Below are positions 1 to 12,704 of a DNA stretch of 64,000 nt, piece by piece (positions within the stretch are counted from its first letter, which is position 1; each line of letters begins with the position of its first letter). Where the stretch lies: assembly GCA_000759755.1 (NCBI GenBank), contig BBMW01000009.1:62001-126000 (forward strand). Reading direction: 5' to 3'. The notes under the pieces are model-generated. The model worked only from the letters and a program-made list of their open reading frames with translations. It did not search any database and was not told the DNA's origin. The stretch is from Citrobacter werkmanii NBRC 105721. GTDB taxonomy: Bacteria; Pseudomonadota; Gammaproteobacteria; Enterobacterales; Enterobacteriaceae. The position numbers and the translations under genes were made by a program.

Positions 1-922
1 GATCTGCGTTGCCCACATCTTCAGAGGCAATCGCAAGGCAGCGACGGGCAACGTACAGCGGATCGCCACCCGCGGTAATGATCCGCGCATACCAGTAGAG
101 CGCCGCATCCGGGGCGCTACCGCGTACCGACTTGTGTAAGGCGGAGATGAGATCGTAAAAACGATCGCCTTTATTATCAAAGCGCGCGCTGCGTTCACCG
201 GCAATTTCGGTAAGCAATTCCGCTTTCAATACGCGCTTGCCGGAATCATTAACTTCGGCCATATCGGCCATCATTTCCAGCGTATTCAGCGCCCGCCGCG
301 CATCACCATTAACCAGTTCAGCAATCGCCCGACGCGTCTCTTGTGGCAGAACAATATCCTGCCCACCGTAACCCCGCGCTTTATCAGCCATCGCCTGATC
401 CAGTACTTGTTCAATATCGTCGGTGGTTAACGATTTCAGCAAATAAACGCGTGCCCGCGACAGCAGTGCCGAATTCAGTTCAAACGAGGGGTTTTCGGTG
501 GTAGCGCCAATAAACGTAATTGTACCGTCTTCAATATGCGGTAAAAACGCATCCTGCTGGCTTTTATTAAAGCGATGGACTTCGTCCACAAACAATATTG
601 TGCGTCGGCCAGCGTTACGGTTCTGACGCGCACGCTCAATCGCTTCACGAATTTCTTTCACACCAGAGGTGACAGCCGAAATTCGTTCAACATCGGCATT
701 AGCGTAACGGGCAATGACTTCGGCAAGGGTGGTCTTACCCGTTCCCGGTGGCCCCCATAAAATCATGGAGTGCAGGTGCCCGGCCTCGATGGCACGCGGC
801 AAAGGCTTACCCGTAGCCAGCAGATGCTGCTGGCCGATATACTGCGCTAAATTTTCTGGCCGCATACGCGCGGCCAGTGGCTGAAAAGTATTATCAGAAA
901 AGTCGAGCGACAGATTGCTCAC
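1..922 (-). CDS. rarA: RarA (MgsA) replication-associated AAA+ ATPase, 3' part outside window
   Basis: Replication-recombination ATPase related to clamp-loader subunits and RuvB; acts at stalled forks with SSB. The frame reads from a GTG start (codon at 920-922) as [10 protein letters not shown] and stays open to the window edge, giving about 307 of the usual 447 residues. Visible motifs are the Walker A stretch [10 protein letters not shown] (around residue 57), the Walker B stretch LFVDEVHRF and sensor 1 GATTENPS. The C-terminal tetramerisation part lies outside. It starts 10 bases after the lolA stop, as in the E. coli lolA-rarA arrangement. Identification is by direct recall of the E. coli protein, nearly identical over the visible part. 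Confidence 0.97.
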   Translation of the reverse strand, partial: MSNLSLDFSDNTFQPLAARMRPENLAQYIGQQHLLATGKPLPRAIEAGHLHSMILWGPPGTGKTTLAEVIARYANADVERISAVTSGVKEIREAIERARQNRNAGRRTILFVDEVHRFNKSQQDAFLPHIEDGTITFIGATTENPSFELNSALLSRARVYLLKSLTTDDIEQVLDQAMADKARGYGGQDIVLPQETRRAIAELVNGDARRALNTLEMMADMAEVNDSGKRVLKAELLTEIAGERSARFDNKGDRFYDLISALHKSVRGSAPDAALYWYARIITAGGDPLYVARRCLAIASEDVGNAD

Positions 923-932
923 TCACACGCCT

Positions 933-1544
933 CTACTTACGTTGATCGTCAACCGTTACACCTTGCGGCGGGGTAAAGGTGAATTTCGATGGTTCAATCG
1001 CGCCATTCTGCTGCGATTTCAGCTGATAACTGCTGCGCTGATCGTCTTGCTCAACGGCGCTAAACTGATGGATCGTCCCGTCGCGCCCAACATTGATCGT
1101 AAACTGTTTCAGGTTACCGTTGCTGGTTTTCGGCGTCAGCACAAAATCATCGCCGTTTTGCTTAATGTTGTACTGCTGCCAGTCGCTGGCCTGGTTACGT
1201 GCAATCAGCATGAATGGCGTGTTGCCGGTGGCGTCTTTCAGCCAGGTCGCAGTAGCTTGTTCAACAAACGGGTTAAAGAACCACAGCGTTTTACCATCGG
1301 AGACCAGGATGCTCTCGTCAGGCTGCGTCATGTGCCAGTTAAACAGATTAGGACGTTTAACCCATAAATCACCCTGACCCTCCTGCACTGCCGCACCGCT
1401 ACCGTCCGTAACCTTCTGCGTAAAGCTGGCATGGAAGCTACTGACTTTATCCAGGCGGCTTTTCAGGTCGCTGGCAGCGTCAGCCCAGACGCTGCTGACT
1501 GCAAAGCTCGACAGTAATGCACAGGTGATTGCGATTCTTTTCAT
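933..1544 (-). CDS. lolA: LolA, periplasmic lipoprotein carrier
   Basis: Carries outer-membrane lipoproteins from the LolCDE ABC transporter across the periplasm to LolB. It has 203 residues, the E. coli length. An N-terminal signal peptide of about 21 residues (MKRIAIT..., ending SSVWA before DAAS) is followed by the LolA beta-barrel fold. Sequence is almost identical to E. coli LolA, including the C-terminal VTVDDQRK. It lies between ftsK (111 bases upstream) and rarA (10 bases downstream) on the same strand, so co-transcription with rarA is likely. Confidence 0.98.
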   Translation of the reverse strand: MKRIAITCALLSSFAVSSVWADAASDLKSRLDKVSSFHASFTQKVTDGSGAAVQEGQGDLWVKRPNLFNWHMTQPDESILVSDGKTLWFFNPFVEQATATWLKDATGNTPFMLIARNQASDWQQYNIKQNGDDFVLTPKTSNGNLKQFTINVGRDGTIHQFSAVEQDDQRSSYQLKSQQNGAIEPSKFTFTPPQGVTVDDQRK

Positions 1545-1655
1545 CGTTATTCCTCAAAATACGTCACTCCCAACGGGGAGATCCCTCTGCTATCCATTTC
1601 AGGCCAAAAATCAGCATGAGGAAAGTAGAAAATACTGAATTACTTAACTTTGCAA

Positions 1656-4600
1656 TCAATCGAAGGGCGGCGGAGCCAACACTTCACGATTACCATTATG
1701 CCCTTGCTCACTGACAATTCCCTGCGCTTCCATTTGTTCGATGATGCGTGCCGCTCGGTTGTAGCCGATACGGAATTGTCGTTGAACACCGGAGATGGAA
1801 GCTTTGCGTTTTTGGGTAACAAAGTTCACCGCCTGATCGAACAACGGATCTAACTCTTCGCCACCATCAAAGCCGCCAGCACCACCTTCGCTTTCGCTAT
1901 CAGAGGTAATACCGTCAACATATTGCGGACGCCCGCGCGCCTTCCAGTCCTGAACCACGGCGTGAACTTCTTCATCACGAACAAAGGCGCCGTGTACACG
2001 CACAGGAATCGTCGAGTTCGGTGCCGAATAGAGCATGTCGCCCATACCCAACAGCGATTCCGCGCCGCCCTGGTCAAGAATAGTACGTGAGTCAATTTTG
2101 CTGGACACGGTAAAGGCAATACGCGTCGGGATGTTCGCTTTAATCAGACCGGTAATGACGTCAACGGATGGTCGCTGGGTTGCCAGCACCAGGTGGATCC
2201 CCGCCGCACGCGCTTTTTGCGCCAGACGAGCAATCAGTTCTTCCACCTTTTTGCCAACGGTCATCATCAGGTCGGCGAATTCATCCACCAGCACCACGAT
2301 ATACGGCAGTTTTTCCAGCACCGGATGCTGAACATCCATGCTGTCGCCTGGCTTCCAGTATGGGTCCGGAATCGGACGTCCCATACGGGCTGCTTCAGCG
2401 ATTTTCTCGTTATAACCGGCAAGGTTACGTACGCCAAGCGCCGACATCAACTTGTAGCGACGTTCCATTTCATTGACGCTCCATCGCAGCGCGTTGGCAG
2501 CATCTTTCATGTCGGTCACAACTTCAGTCAACAGATGCGGAATGCCTTCATAAACCGACAGCTCCAGCATTTTCGGGTCAATCATGATAAAGCGAACGTC
2601 TTCTGGCTGCGCCTTGTACAGCATGCTGAGGATCATGGCGTTCACCCCAACCGACTTACCGGAACCAGTAGTCCCTGCCACCAACAGGTGCGGCATTTTC
2701 GCCAGATCGGCAACAACCGGTTCGCCCGCAATATCTTTACCCAATACCACAGTCAACGGAGACGAGTTATCACGGAATTTCGCGTTATCTAACACTTCGC
2801 GCAGATAAACGGTTTGCCGTTTTTTATTCGGTAATTCCAGACCGACATACGGTTTGCCAGGAATAACCTCGACCACGCGAACCGCAGCGGTTGACAACGA
2901 ACGCGCCAGATCTCGCGACAGGTTGGAAATGCGCGCGGCTTTAACCCCTGGCGCCAGGTTTAGCTCAAAGCGGGTGATAACCGGGCCTGGAGAGTAGTTC
3001 ACTACATCGGCTTTAATACGGAAGTCCGCCAGACGCGCTTCTACCAGACGCGCCATTTGTTCAAGTGCAAAAGTATCAATCGGCTCAACTTCACTCGGCG
3101 GCGGCGTGAGCAGATCTAACGATGGCAGCGGCGTACTCGGACGCTGAACCGGACGACTGTCGCCGTTACGCATCAACAGTGGATGGATCAGGCTATCCTG
3201 CGGCGGCGGTGTAACAGGCTGTGCCGGCTGCTGGTAATGTTGCTGCGGCGCAACAGGCTGTGCCGGCTGCTGGTAATGTTGCTGCGGCGCAACAGGCTGT
3301 GCCGGCTGCTGGTAATGCTGCTGCGGCGCGACAGGCTGTGCCGGCTGCTGATAATGCTGCTGCGGCGCGACAGGCTGTGCCGGCTGCTGGTAATGCTGCT
3401 GCGGCGCGACAGGTTCCTGGTACTGCGGCGCAGGCTCCGGCATCACGCCTGGCGTAAACAGCGGCTCATGCGGACCATCATCCACCAGCGTTTTCATTGG
3501 CGAAAATTCAAAGTCATCAAGCGAGAACGGATTGGCCCCGGCAGGTTGTTCGCCGGAATAGCGCTGCTGCTGGGAAGAGGCAAACTGGCGAGCCAGTTCC
3601 GCTTCTGCGGCTGAATCATCGTCATCAGCCTGGTGGGTATCGTCCTGATACTCTTCGCCATAACGATGCTGCTGAGACTGGGCAAACTGACGTGCCAGCT
3701 CGTCCTGCTGCATTGCATCCATTTCATCGTCACTGTACGCATCTGTATCAAGCTGCTCTTCGCGAGCTTTCTCTTCAGCCATACGCTGTGAGGGCAGTTT
3801 TATGCCATATGAAGCCAACTCACGACGAGTAGGCACACGCACACGATTCGGACGCGGTAACTGCGGGCCAATGCCTTCTTTTACCTGCGGACGCGGCGCA
3901 CCGCCACCCGCAAGGCTAAAGACAGGTGCTGCGGCTGCGGCACCTGCCCCCAAAGCGGCGCTTTTCACGCCGGCAGCCATCGGCGCAACGGCAGCAACAG
4001 ACTCAACGGGCGGAATGGAGGCTGCCGTCGGCATAGATGGCTTAACACGCTCAGGCTCCTGAACGGGTTCTGGAATAGGCTGATACCAGGCGGCCAACTG
4101 CTCACGCTCGCGCGCTCGTTTCTCTTCGACTTCTTCAAAATAGTAGAGCGGCGGACGAGACGGTTTCGTCTCCTCAACGACTGGCTCAGGTTCCGCCACG
4201 GAAGGTTGTTCAACCACAGGTTGCTGGAACGCAGAAGGCTGTTGGAAGTCTGGCTCCTGCTGATAGACAGGTTGCGGCACAGGCTCCGGGTGATAAACAG
4301 GTTCCGGCTGCCAGTTTTGCTGCGCAGTGAATTCCTGCGGCTGCGGCGCGACGGATTGCGCATATACCGGCTCAGGCGTCTGTGGCGCGTAATATTCCGG
4401 CTGTGGATTTTCCTGTGCAGCCGGCTGTTGCCATGGCTCATACGGCTGCTGCACCGCAGGCTGAGCATATTCGGCTGGCTGCGGATAACCTTCTGGCGCT
4501 GGCGCAATCACCGCCTCACCGGCTTGCGGGCCAGGCACGGATTGCCAGGCAACGGCTGGCGTCGACTGTTCCATAACGGTGCTGGTAACTGGCGACGTTT

Positions 4601-5624
4601 GCAACAGCGGGTCGACCGGCGCGCTCCAGGCCTGAGATGCCGTTGTGGCTGCTGCTGCGGCGGCTACTGGCTCTGTCACCGAATGACCGTTCAGCAGTGG
4701 ATCGAGTTCGTTGTATTCAGGCAATGTTGCCCGATTACCAGAGAACAGCACATCGTTCGGATCGGCGGCCACGCCACGGGCGCTGTATTCGATGTCGTCT
4801 TCATCATCCATGCGTTTGCCGGAGAACAGCGCAGCATCAGTATGACGGCCCAGCGGATTGGTAAATTTCTCAGCCAGGCGTTTACGGCGCGCTAACGCAC
4901 CGCGCAGAATTCGAGCCCGACGCGATTCGTTTGGTTTGCCATCAGCGGCGTCGACAAACTCTTCTTCATCTTCATATTCTTCGTCATCGACCCAGGTATC
5001 GTCGCGGCGGGTACGGTTGCTGGCAAATGTCAGGATATTAAGTAACCAGCCGCCCAGTTTTTCAGCAATGCTCACCCATGACCAGCCGGTAAACAGCGTT
5101 AATCCCGCAGCCCAGATGCACAAAAGCGTAAGTGTACCGCCACTACTATGCAGTAATGGCTGTAGCGTAGTGCTGAGCAGGCTGCCAATCACCCCGCCAG
5201 AGGCGAAATACCAGATGTCATCGGCGTTAATGGCGGCCAGCCCGCAAGAAGTGAGGATCAGCGCCAGAACGCCAATAATGCGCAGTGAAACGGCAAAATA
5301 ATCGACGTATTCGTCGCTGGCCTGGTGTCGCCAGGCAAACCAGCAGCCGCCGACAATAATGACCGGAATGGTGTAGGCCATGACGCCAAAAATAAAGAAC
5401 AGCGTGTCCGCCAGCCATGCACCGGGAATGCCTCCCAGGTTATGGATAGGTTCATGCCACGCGGTTTGCGACCAACTGGGATCCGAAGGGTTAAAGCTGA
5501 GTAAGGCAGCCATCAACCAGACGGCAAAAAGGGCAATAAGGATCAGTAGCGCTTCCAGAAGTCGGCGCCCGCTGCTTAACTTCGTCAATGTGACGTCTTT
5601 GTCTTCAGTGTATTCCTGGCTCAA
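1656..5624 (-). CDS. ftsK: FtsK, cell-division DNA translocase
   Basis: Septal DNA pump that aligns chromosome dimers at dif and activates XerCD. The N-terminal ~200 residues carry four membrane helices. A long Pro/Gln-rich linker follows, then the alpha/beta motor (Walker A GTTGSGKS, Walker [11 protein letters not shown]) and the C-terminal gamma winged helix that reads KOPS (ending EVLAPPPFD). I place the start at a TTG (5622-5624) reading LSQEYTEDK. It matches the E. coli N-terminus and has GGAGA seven bases upstream, giving 1322 residues (K-12: 1329). The frame is open 19 codons further upstream but that extension has no family counterpart. The linker contains a tandem repeat, listed separately. 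Confidence 0.97.
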   Translation of the reverse strand: MSQEYTEDKDVTLTKLSSGRRLLEALLILIALFAVWLMAALLSFNPSDPSWSQTAWHEPIHNLGGIPGAWLADTLFFIFGVMAYTIPVIIVGGCWFAWRHQASDEYVDYFAVSLRIIGVLALILTSCGLAAINADDIWYFASGGVIGSLLSTTLQPLLHSSGGTLTLLCIWAAGLTLFTGWSWVSIAEKLGGWLLNILTFASNRTRRDDTWVDDEEYEDEEEFVDAADGKPNESRRARILRGALARRKRLAEKFTNPLGRHTDAALFSGKRMDDEDDIEYSARGVAADPNDVLFSGNRATLPEYNELDPLLNGHSVTEPVAAAAAATTASQAWSAPVDPLLQTSPVTSTVMEQSTPAVAWQSVPGPQAGEAVIAPAPEGYPQPAEYAQPAVQQPYEPWQQPAAQENPQPEYYAPQTPEPVYAQSVAPQPQEFTAQQNWQPEPVYHPEPVPQPVYQQEPDFQQPSAFQQPVVEQPSVAEPEPVVEETKPSRPPLYYFEEVEEKRAREREQLAAWYQPIPEPVQEPERVKPSMPTAASIPPVESVAAVAPMAAGVKSAALGAGAAAAAPVFSLAGGGAPRPQVKEGIGPQLPRPNRVRVPTRRELASYGIKLPSQRMAEEKAREEQLDTDAYSDDEMDAMQQDELARQFAQSQQHRYGEEYQDDTHQADDDDSAAEAELARQFASSQQQRYSGEQPAGANPFSLDDFEFSPMKTLVDDGPHEPLFTPGVMPEPAPQYQEPVAPQQHYQQPAQPVAPQQHYQQPAQPVAPQQHYQQPAQPVAPQQHYQQPAQPVAPQQHYQQPAQPVTPPPQDSLIHPLLMRNGDSRPVQRPSTPLPSLDLLTPPPSEVEPIDTFALEQMARLVEARLADFRIKADVVNYSPGPVITRFELNLAPGVKAARISNLSRDLARSLSTAAVRVVEVIPGKPYVGLELPNKKRQTVYLREVLDNAKFRDNSSPLTVVLGKDIAGEPVVADLAKMPHLLVAGTTGSGKSVGVNAMILSMLYKAQPEDVRFIMIDPKMLELSVYEGIPHLLTEVVTDMKDAANALRWSVNEMERRYKLMSALGVRNLAGYNEKIAEAARMGRPIPDPYWKPGDSMDVQHPVLEKLPYIVVLVDEFADLMMTVGKKVEELIARLAQKARAAGIHLVLATQRPSVDVITGLIKANIPTRIAFTVSSKIDSRTILDQGGAESLLGMGDMLYSAPNSTIPVRVHGAFVRDEEVHAVVQDWKARGRPQYVDGITSDSESEGGAGGFDGGEELDPLFDQAVNFVTQKRKASISGVQRQFRIGYNRAARIIEQMEAQGIVSEQGHNGNREVLAPPPFD
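3213..3407 (-). repeat. Five 39-bp tandem repeats in the ftsK linker
   Basis: Five consecutive 39-base units start at 3213, 3252, 3291, 3330 and 3369, with a sixth degenerate start at 3408. Each encodes 13 residues of the type [13 protein letters not shown]. The units differ by only a few third-position changes, so expansion or contraction is recent or ongoing. E. coli K-12 FtsK has a related but different repeat (QPQQPVAPQPQY type) at the same place. Confidence 0.95.
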
Positions 5625-5758
5625 AAACGGCTCTCCAGGTTTCAGGCTTTTCCTGCCCGATGCTAAAACGGACAACAGCACCGGGTTGCCCCGGCACTGT
5701 TGCTGTATGGATTAACAGGAGTGTAATCAAACTGCGTCGATTTTGCACCTGTTCCGTG

Positions 5759-6253
5759 TTAGCGCGTCTTAATTACCAGACGATTGCTCTGTTTGACTTC
5801 TTCCATTACTACATAAGTACGTGTGTCATTTACGCCAGGCAGACGCAGCAGGGTTTCCCCCAGCAACTTACGGTATGCTGACATATCCGGTACGCGTGTT
5901 TTCAGCAAATAGTCGAAATCACCGGAAACCAAATGACACTCTTGAATTTCTTCAAGTTTTTGTACTGCAGAGTTAAATTGTTCAAACACATCCGGGGCGC
6001 CACGATTCAGAGTTATCTCAACAAAAACCAGAAGTGATGCATCCAGATAATGTGGGTTTAACAGCGCTGTATAGCCCTGAATGAAACCCTGTCTTTCCAA
6101 CCGACGCACACGCTCAAGGCAGGGCGTTGGTGAAAGTCCCACACGTTTAGAAAGCTCGACGTTAGAAATACGCCCATCCTTTTGCAGCTCATTAAGAATG
6201 TTACGATCGATACGGTCGAGATCTTTGCCAGGGCGCTTCTTACTATCTACCAT
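5759..6253 (-). CDS. lrp: Lrp, leucine-responsive global regulator
   Basis: Feast/famine transcription factor controlling amino-acid metabolism, pili and transport genes; it binds DNA as octamers and hexadecamers. It has 164 residues, the E. coli length and practically the same sequence. The N-terminal helix-turn-helix (about residues 15-60, including SNVELSKRVGLSPTPC) is followed by the RAM ligand-binding domain. It lies divergent from trxB, with a 547-base intergenic region that fits the long autoregulated lrp leader known in E. coli. Confidence 0.98.
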   Translation of the reverse strand: MVDSKKRPGKDLDRIDRNILNELQKDGRISNVELSKRVGLSPTPCLERVRRLERQGFIQGYTALLNPHYLDASLLVFVEITLNRGAPDVFEQFNSAVQKLEEIQECHLVSGDFDYLLKTRVPDMSAYRKLLGETLLRLPGVNDTRTYVVMEEVKQSNRLVIKTR

Positions 6254-7769
<1,516 letters not shown>

Positions 7770-7797
7770 GTTTTACAAATCAGTAACAAAAGTAAAA

Positions 7798-7826
7798 AAG
7801 GCGACTATAAGTCGCCTTTATTTTTG
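7798..7826 (+). terminator. Rho-independent terminator after trxB
   Basis: Perfect 8-bp stem AAGGCGAC / GTCGCCTT with a 5-base loop, followed by a T-rich run. It separates trxB from cydDC. Confidence 0.9.
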
Positions 7827-7883
7827 CCTCGTTGTAACATTGTCCTGCCCAAAAATTCCAATAACTCACCTGCTAAGCGTGCA

Positions 7884-9650
7884 ATGAATAAAACCCGTCA
7901 AAAAGAGCTGACCCGCTGGTTAAAACAGCAAAGTGTAATTTCCCAACGGTGGCTGAATATTTCACGCCTGCTGGGATTCGTGAGCGGCCTGTTAATTGTC
8001 GCTCAGGCCTGGCTCATGGCCCGAATTCTGGACCATATGATCATGGGCAACATCCCCCGAGAGGCGCTGCTGCTCCCTTTCATCGTGCTGATTTTGGTTT
8101 TCATCCTGCGCGCATGGGTTGTCTGGTTACGCGAACGCGTCGGGTTTCACGCCGGGCAACATATTCGCTTTGAGATTCGTCGCCAGGTTCTGGATCGCCT
8201 GCAGCAGGCGGGTCCGGCCTGGATACAGGGTAAACCAGCCGGGAGCTGGGCTACGCTGATCCTCGAGCAGATTGACGATATGCATGATTACTATGCGCGT
8301 TATTTGCCGCAAATGGCGCTGGCCGTATGCGTTCCTCTGTTGATTGTGGCAGCCGTATTTCCGTCAAACTGGGTAGCCGCGCTTATTCTGCTCGGAACCG
8401 CCCCGCTGATCCCGTTGTTTATGGCGATGGTCGGTATGGGCGCAGCCGACGCTAACCGCCGCAACTTTCAGGCGCTTGCCCGCCTCAGCGGTCATTTCCT
8501 CGATCGCCTTCGGGGTATGGAAACGCTGAGAATATTTGGTCGCGGTGAAGCCGAAACAGAAAGTATTCGCGCGGCATCACAGGATTTCCGCCAGCGCACC
8601 ATGGAAGTCCTGCGCCTGGCATTCCTGTCATCTGGCGTCCTTGAGTTCTTTACGTCGCTGTCTATTGCGCTGGTTGCGGTTTACTTCGGTTTTTCCTACC
8701 TCGGCGAGCTCGACTTCGGTCACTACGGCATGGGCGTCACGCTGGCGTCTGGTTTCCTGGCGCTCATTCTGGCACCGGAGTTTTTCCAACCCCTGCGCGA
8801 TCTTGGGACGTTTTATCACGCCAAAGCACAAGCCGTTGGAGCTGCAGACAGTCTGAAAACCTTTATGGAAACCCCGCTGGCGCACCCTGAGCGTGGTGAG
8901 ATTGAGCTGGCGACGAAAGATGCCGTTTCAATTGAGGCGCAAGATCTGGTCATCACCTCGCCGGAAGGCAAAGTGCTTGCGGGGCCGCTCAACTTTACCC
9001 TGGCAGCAGGTCAACGTACGGTGGTGGTGGGGCGTAGCGGCTCCGGAAAAAGTTCGTTGCTGAATGTTCTGTCCGGCTTTCTTTCTTATCAGGGGTCGCT
9101 GCGGATTAACGGTTTTGAACTACGCGACCTGTCGCCTGATTCCTGGCGCAAACAGCTGTCCTGGGTTGGGCAAAACCCGCAACTCCCTGCCGCCACATTA
9201 CGCGATAACGTACTGCTGGCACGGCCCGATGCCAGTGAAGAACAGCTTCAGGCCGCACTCGATAGTGCCTGGGTGAGCGAGTTTTTACCGCTGTTGCCGC
9301 AGGGCGTAGATACGCCAGTCGGCGATCAGGCGGCCCGACTTTCTGTTGGTCAAGCGCAGCGCGTGGCCGTGGCGCGCGCCTTACTTAATCCGTGTCAGTT
9401 GCTTCTGCTGGACGAACCCGCAGCCAGCCTTGATGCCCACAGTGAACAACGCGTGATGCAGGCATTGAACGCAGCATCGCGCCGCCAGACCACGCTGATG
9501 GTGACACACCAGCTTGAAGATCTTGCCGACTGGGACGCTATCTGGGTCATGCAGGACGGTCAGATCGTTGAACAAGGTAGCTGGGATGAACTTAGCGCTG
9601 CCAACGGAGCTTTTGCGACACTACTGGCTCATCGTCAGGAGGATATCTAA
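7884..9650 (+). CDS. cydD: CydD, heterodimeric ABC exporter subunit (cysteine/glutathione)
   Basis: Inner-membrane ABC transporter subunit needed for cytochrome bd assembly; CydDC moves reductant thiols or haem-related ligands. The start is the ATG at 7884 (MNKTRQKELT), giving 588 residues as in E. coli; the frame is open 20 codons upstream without a homologous extension. Six membrane helices (about 1-330) precede the nucleotide-binding domain with Walker A GRSGSGKSS, signature LSVGQ and Walker B LLLLDEP. The cydC start codon follows the stop codon directly. Confidence 0.97.
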   Translation: MNKTRQKELTRWLKQQSVISQRWLNISRLLGFVSGLLIVAQAWLMARILDHMIMGNIPREALLLPFIVLILVFILRAWVVWLRERVGFHAGQHIRFEIRRQVLDRLQQAGPAWIQGKPAGSWATLILEQIDDMHDYYARYLPQMALAVCVPLLIVAAVFPSNWVAALILLGTAPLIPLFMAMVGMGAADANRRNFQALARLSGHFLDRLRGMETLRIFGRGEAETESIRAASQDFRQRTMEVLRLAFLSSGVLEFFTSLSIALVAVYFGFSYLGELDFGHYGMGVTLASGFLALILAPEFFQPLRDLGTFYHAKAQAVGAADSLKTFMETPLAHPERGEIELATKDAVSIEAQDLVITSPEGKVLAGPLNFTLAAGQRTVVVGRSGSGKSSLLNVLSGFLSYQGSLRINGFELRDLSPDSWRKQLSWVGQNPQLPAATLRDNVLLARPDASEEQLQAALDSAWVSEFLPLLPQGVDTPVGDQAARLSVGQAQRVAVARALLNPCQLLLLDEPAASLDAHSEQRVMQALNAASRRQTTLMVTHQLEDLADWDAIWVMQDGQIVEQGSWDELSAANGAFATLLAHRQEDI

Positions 9651-11372
9651 ATGCGCGCTTTGCTACCCTATCTGACGCTGTACAAACGTCACAAATGGAT
9701 GTTAACGCTGGGCATCGTTCTGGCGATCGTTACGCTGCTGGCAAGTATTGGCTTGCTGACGCTCTCAGGTTGGTTTCTGTCTGCTTCTGCGGTGGTCGGC
9801 GTCACCGGAATTTACAGTTTTAACTATATGCTCCCCGCAGCGGGCGTACGTGGTGCGGCAATCACCCGAACCGCAGGCCGTTATTTCGAGCGTTTGGTCA
9901 GCCACGACGCCACGTTCCGCGTGCTGCAACACCTGCGTATTTATACCTTTAGCAAGCTGCTACCGCTCTCCCCTGCCGGCCTGTCCCGCTATGGACAAGG
10001 TGAATTACTTAACCGCGTCGTGGCTGATGTCGACACGCTTGATCACCTTTATTTACGCGTTCTGTCTCCGCTGGTGGGAGCATTTGTCGTCATCATGGTG
10101 GTCACGCTGGGACTGAGCGTTCTCGATTTCACGCTGGCGGTCACCCTCGGCGGGATTATGCTGCTGACCTTATTCATTCTGCCCCCACTCTTTTATCAGG
10201 CAGGCAAGAGTACCGGGCAAAGCCTGACGCATCTGCGTGGGCAATATCGTCAGCAGTTAACTTCCTGGCTGCAGGGCCAGGCTGAATTGACCATCTTCGG
10301 CGCCAGCGAACGCTACCGCGCTCAAATGGAAGCCACCGAATTACAGTGGCATGAAGCGCAGCGACGTCAGTCCGAATTAACGGCACTGTCGCAGGCTATC
10401 ATGCTGTTAATCGGCGCGCTGGCGGTGATTATGATGTTATGGATGGCCTCAGGCGGCGTGGGCGGCAACACTCAGCCAGGCGCGCTAATTGCGCTGTTCG
10501 TCTTCTGTGCGCTGGCTGCGTTTGAGGCATTAGCGCCTGTCACCGGCGCGTTTCAGCATCTCGGCCAGGTTATCGCCTCTGCATTACGCATCACCGAACT
10601 GACCGAACAGCAGCCAGAAGTCACCTTCCCGGATACCCAATCTCCGGTTTCTGAGCAGCTCACCCTTACCCTGCGTGAGGTTTCATTCAGCTATCCGGGG
10701 CAGACGCAAAAAGCACTCGACACCCTTTCCTTGCTGGCAAAACCCGGTGAGCACATCGCTATTTTGGGTCGTACCGGCTGCGGAAAATCAACGTTGCTGC
10801 AATTGCTGACCCGCGCATGGGATCCGCAGAGTGGCGAAATCCTGATTAACGATCGACCGCTTTCAGTCCTGAATGAAGCCACGCTGCGTCAAATCATCAG
10901 CGTCGTGCCACAGCGCGTACATCTGTTCAGCGCTACGCTTCGCGATAACCTGCTGCTGGCAGCACCGCACGCCAGCGATGAAGCATTATCCGCGATCCTG
11001 TGCCGCGTCGGGCTGGACAAACTGCTTGATGGCGATGGACTCAATGCCTGGTTGGGTGAAGGTGGTCGTCAGCTTTCTGGCGGCGAACTCCGTCGTCTGG
11101 CTATCGCCCGCGCCTTGTTGCACGATGCTCCGCTGATGCTGCTGGACGAGCCTACCGAAGGGCTTGATGCCACAACGGAAAGCCAAATGCTTGAATTAAT
11201 TGGCGATGTGATGCAGGACAAAACCGTCCTGATGGTCACACATCGTCTGCGCGGATTGTCGCGTTTTGATCAAATAATAGTGATGGACAACGGACAAATT
11301 ATTGAGCAAGGTAATCACGCAGATCTGTTAGCCAGGCAGGGGCGTTATTACCAGTTTAAGCAACGTCTGTAA
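9651..11372 (+). CDS. cydC: CydC, heterodimeric ABC exporter subunit
   Basis: Partner of CydD, 573 residues as in E. coli. An N-terminal six-helix membrane domain is followed by a nucleotide-binding domain with Walker A GRTGCGKST, signature LSGGE and Walker B LMLLDEP. Its ATG abuts the cydD stop codon, and AGGAGG inside the end of cydD serves as its ribosome binding site, so the two are translationally coupled. aat follows after 44 bases and is probably in the same transcript. Confidence 0.97.
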   Translation: MRALLPYLTLYKRHKWMLTLGIVLAIVTLLASIGLLTLSGWFLSASAVVGVTGIYSFNYMLPAAGVRGAAITRTAGRYFERLVSHDATFRVLQHLRIYTFSKLLPLSPAGLSRYGQGELLNRVVADVDTLDHLYLRVLSPLVGAFVVIMVVTLGLSVLDFTLAVTLGGIMLLTLFILPPLFYQAGKSTGQSLTHLRGQYRQQLTSWLQGQAELTIFGASERYRAQMEATELQWHEAQRRQSELTALSQAIMLLIGALAVIMMLWMASGGVGGNTQPGALIALFVFCALAAFEALAPVTGAFQHLGQVIASALRITELTEQQPEVTFPDTQSPVSEQLTLTLREVSFSYPGQTQKALDTLSLLAKPGEHIAILGRTGCGKSTLLQLLTRAWDPQSGEILINDRPLSVLNEATLRQIISVVPQRVHLFSATLRDNLLLAAPHASDEALSAILCRVGLDKLLDGDGLNAWLGEGGRQLSGGELRRLAIARALLHDAPLMLLDEPTEGLDATTESQMLELIGDVMQDKTVLMVTHRLRGLSRFDQIIVMDNGQIIEQGNHADLLARQGRYYQFKQRL

Positions 11373-11416
11373 GCTATTATTGAACGATCAAACTCGCGTA
11401 GTGGAGTTTCGCTGTC

Positions 11417-12121
11417 ATGCGCCTGGTGCAACTGTCCCGCCATTCTATAGCCTTCCCATCACCGGAAGGCGCTCTACGCGAGCCTAACGGTCTACTGGCG
11501 CTGGGTGGCGATCTTAGCCCTGCCCGCCTGTTGATGGCCTACCAGCGCGGTATTTTCCCGTGGTTTTCTCCCGGCGACCCTATTCTGTGGTGGTCACCCG
11601 ATCCGCGCGCCATTCTTTGGCCTGAGAACTTTCACCTCAGTCGCAGCATGAAACGCTTTCATAAAAATTCGCCTTATCGTGTGACGCTCAACTACGCGTT
11701 CGGTCAGGTGATTGAAGGCTGTGCGAACGATCGAGAAGAAGGTACCTGGATCACACACGATGTCGTGGACGCTTACCATCGTCTGCACGAACTGGGACAT
11801 GCGCATTCAATTGAAGTATGGCGACAGAATGAATTAGTCGGCGGCATGTACGGCGTGGCGCAAGGTACGCTGTTTTGTGGCGAATCAATGTTCAGTCGTC
11901 AGGAAAATGCGTCCAAGACTGCACTACTTGTTTTTTGCACGGAATTTATCCGTCAGGGCGGAAAATTAATCGACTGCCAGGTATTAAATAGCCACACAGC
12001 ATCCCTGGGCGCCATCGAAACCCCGCGGCGGGAGTACCTTGAGCAGCTGAGCATACTGCGTCAGCAGCGGCTACCGAGCCATTTCTGGATACCAAGGACG
12101 TTATTTTCGCCTCAGGGGTGA
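11417..12121 (+). CDS. aat: Leucyl/phenylalanyl-tRNA-protein transferase
   Basis: Transfers Leu or Phe from aminoacyl-tRNA to N-terminal Arg/Lys of proteins, marking them for ClpS-ClpAP (N-degron pathway). It has 234 residues, the E. coli length. Family motifs are seen: [17 protein letters not shown] and the GESMFSR region. It lies downstream of cydDC as in E. coli. In K-12 the clpSA genes of the same pathway lie a few hundred bases beyond infA; here that neighbourhood is different (see findings). Confidence 0.97.
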   Translation: MRLVQLSRHSIAFPSPEGALREPNGLLALGGDLSPARLLMAYQRGIFPWFSPGDPILWWSPDPRAILWPENFHLSRSMKRFHKNSPYRVTLNYAFGQVIEGCANDREEGTWITHDVVDAYHRLHELGHAHSIEVWRQNELVGGMYGVAQGTLFCGESMFSRQENASKTALLVFCTEFIRQGGKLIDCQVLNSHTASLGAIETPRREYLEQLSILRQQRLPSHFWIPRTLFSPQG

Positions 12122-12406
12122 ATGTTTTCGGCACATTTTTTGTCGGGGTGTTATAATTGTGCCGCAGAGTTGGTTTAGCCCATTACCCCGCCGCCGTTAA
12201 GGAACAGTTCGCGCCAGGCAACGCCTATCGTTTATCTCCTCGTTCCCTTACACGTTACGCTTTAAGTGCGGCTTTGCCGTGTGCGGTTAGAGTAATGCGC
12301 CAAACCCGATTTGCTGTGTTTTAAACGCACAAATCTTTACTTATTAAAAGAACTTCGGCATTATCTTGCCGGTTCAAATTACGGTAGTGATACCCCAGAG
12401 GATTAG

Positions 12407-12625
<219 letters not shown>

Positions 12626-12660
12626 TTGTTTTTAACGCCCGAATGGCGTCCAGATAATAA

Positions 12661-12685
12661 AAGGTCGGTTTAACCGGCCTTTTTT
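12661..12685 (+). terminator. Terminator after infA
   Basis: Nine-bp stem AAGGTCGGT / ACCGGCCTT (one G-U pair) with a 3-base loop and a T6 run. It lies between infA and the convergent LysR gene. Confidence 0.9.
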
Positions 12686-12704
12686 ATAGGCTGAGGACAG
12701 GTAT

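Noticed and set aside
3183-3614. 143-codon plus-strand frame with [13 protein letters not shown] repeats
   Set aside because: Translation of the ftsK 39-bp tandem repeat in the opposite strand, not a gene.
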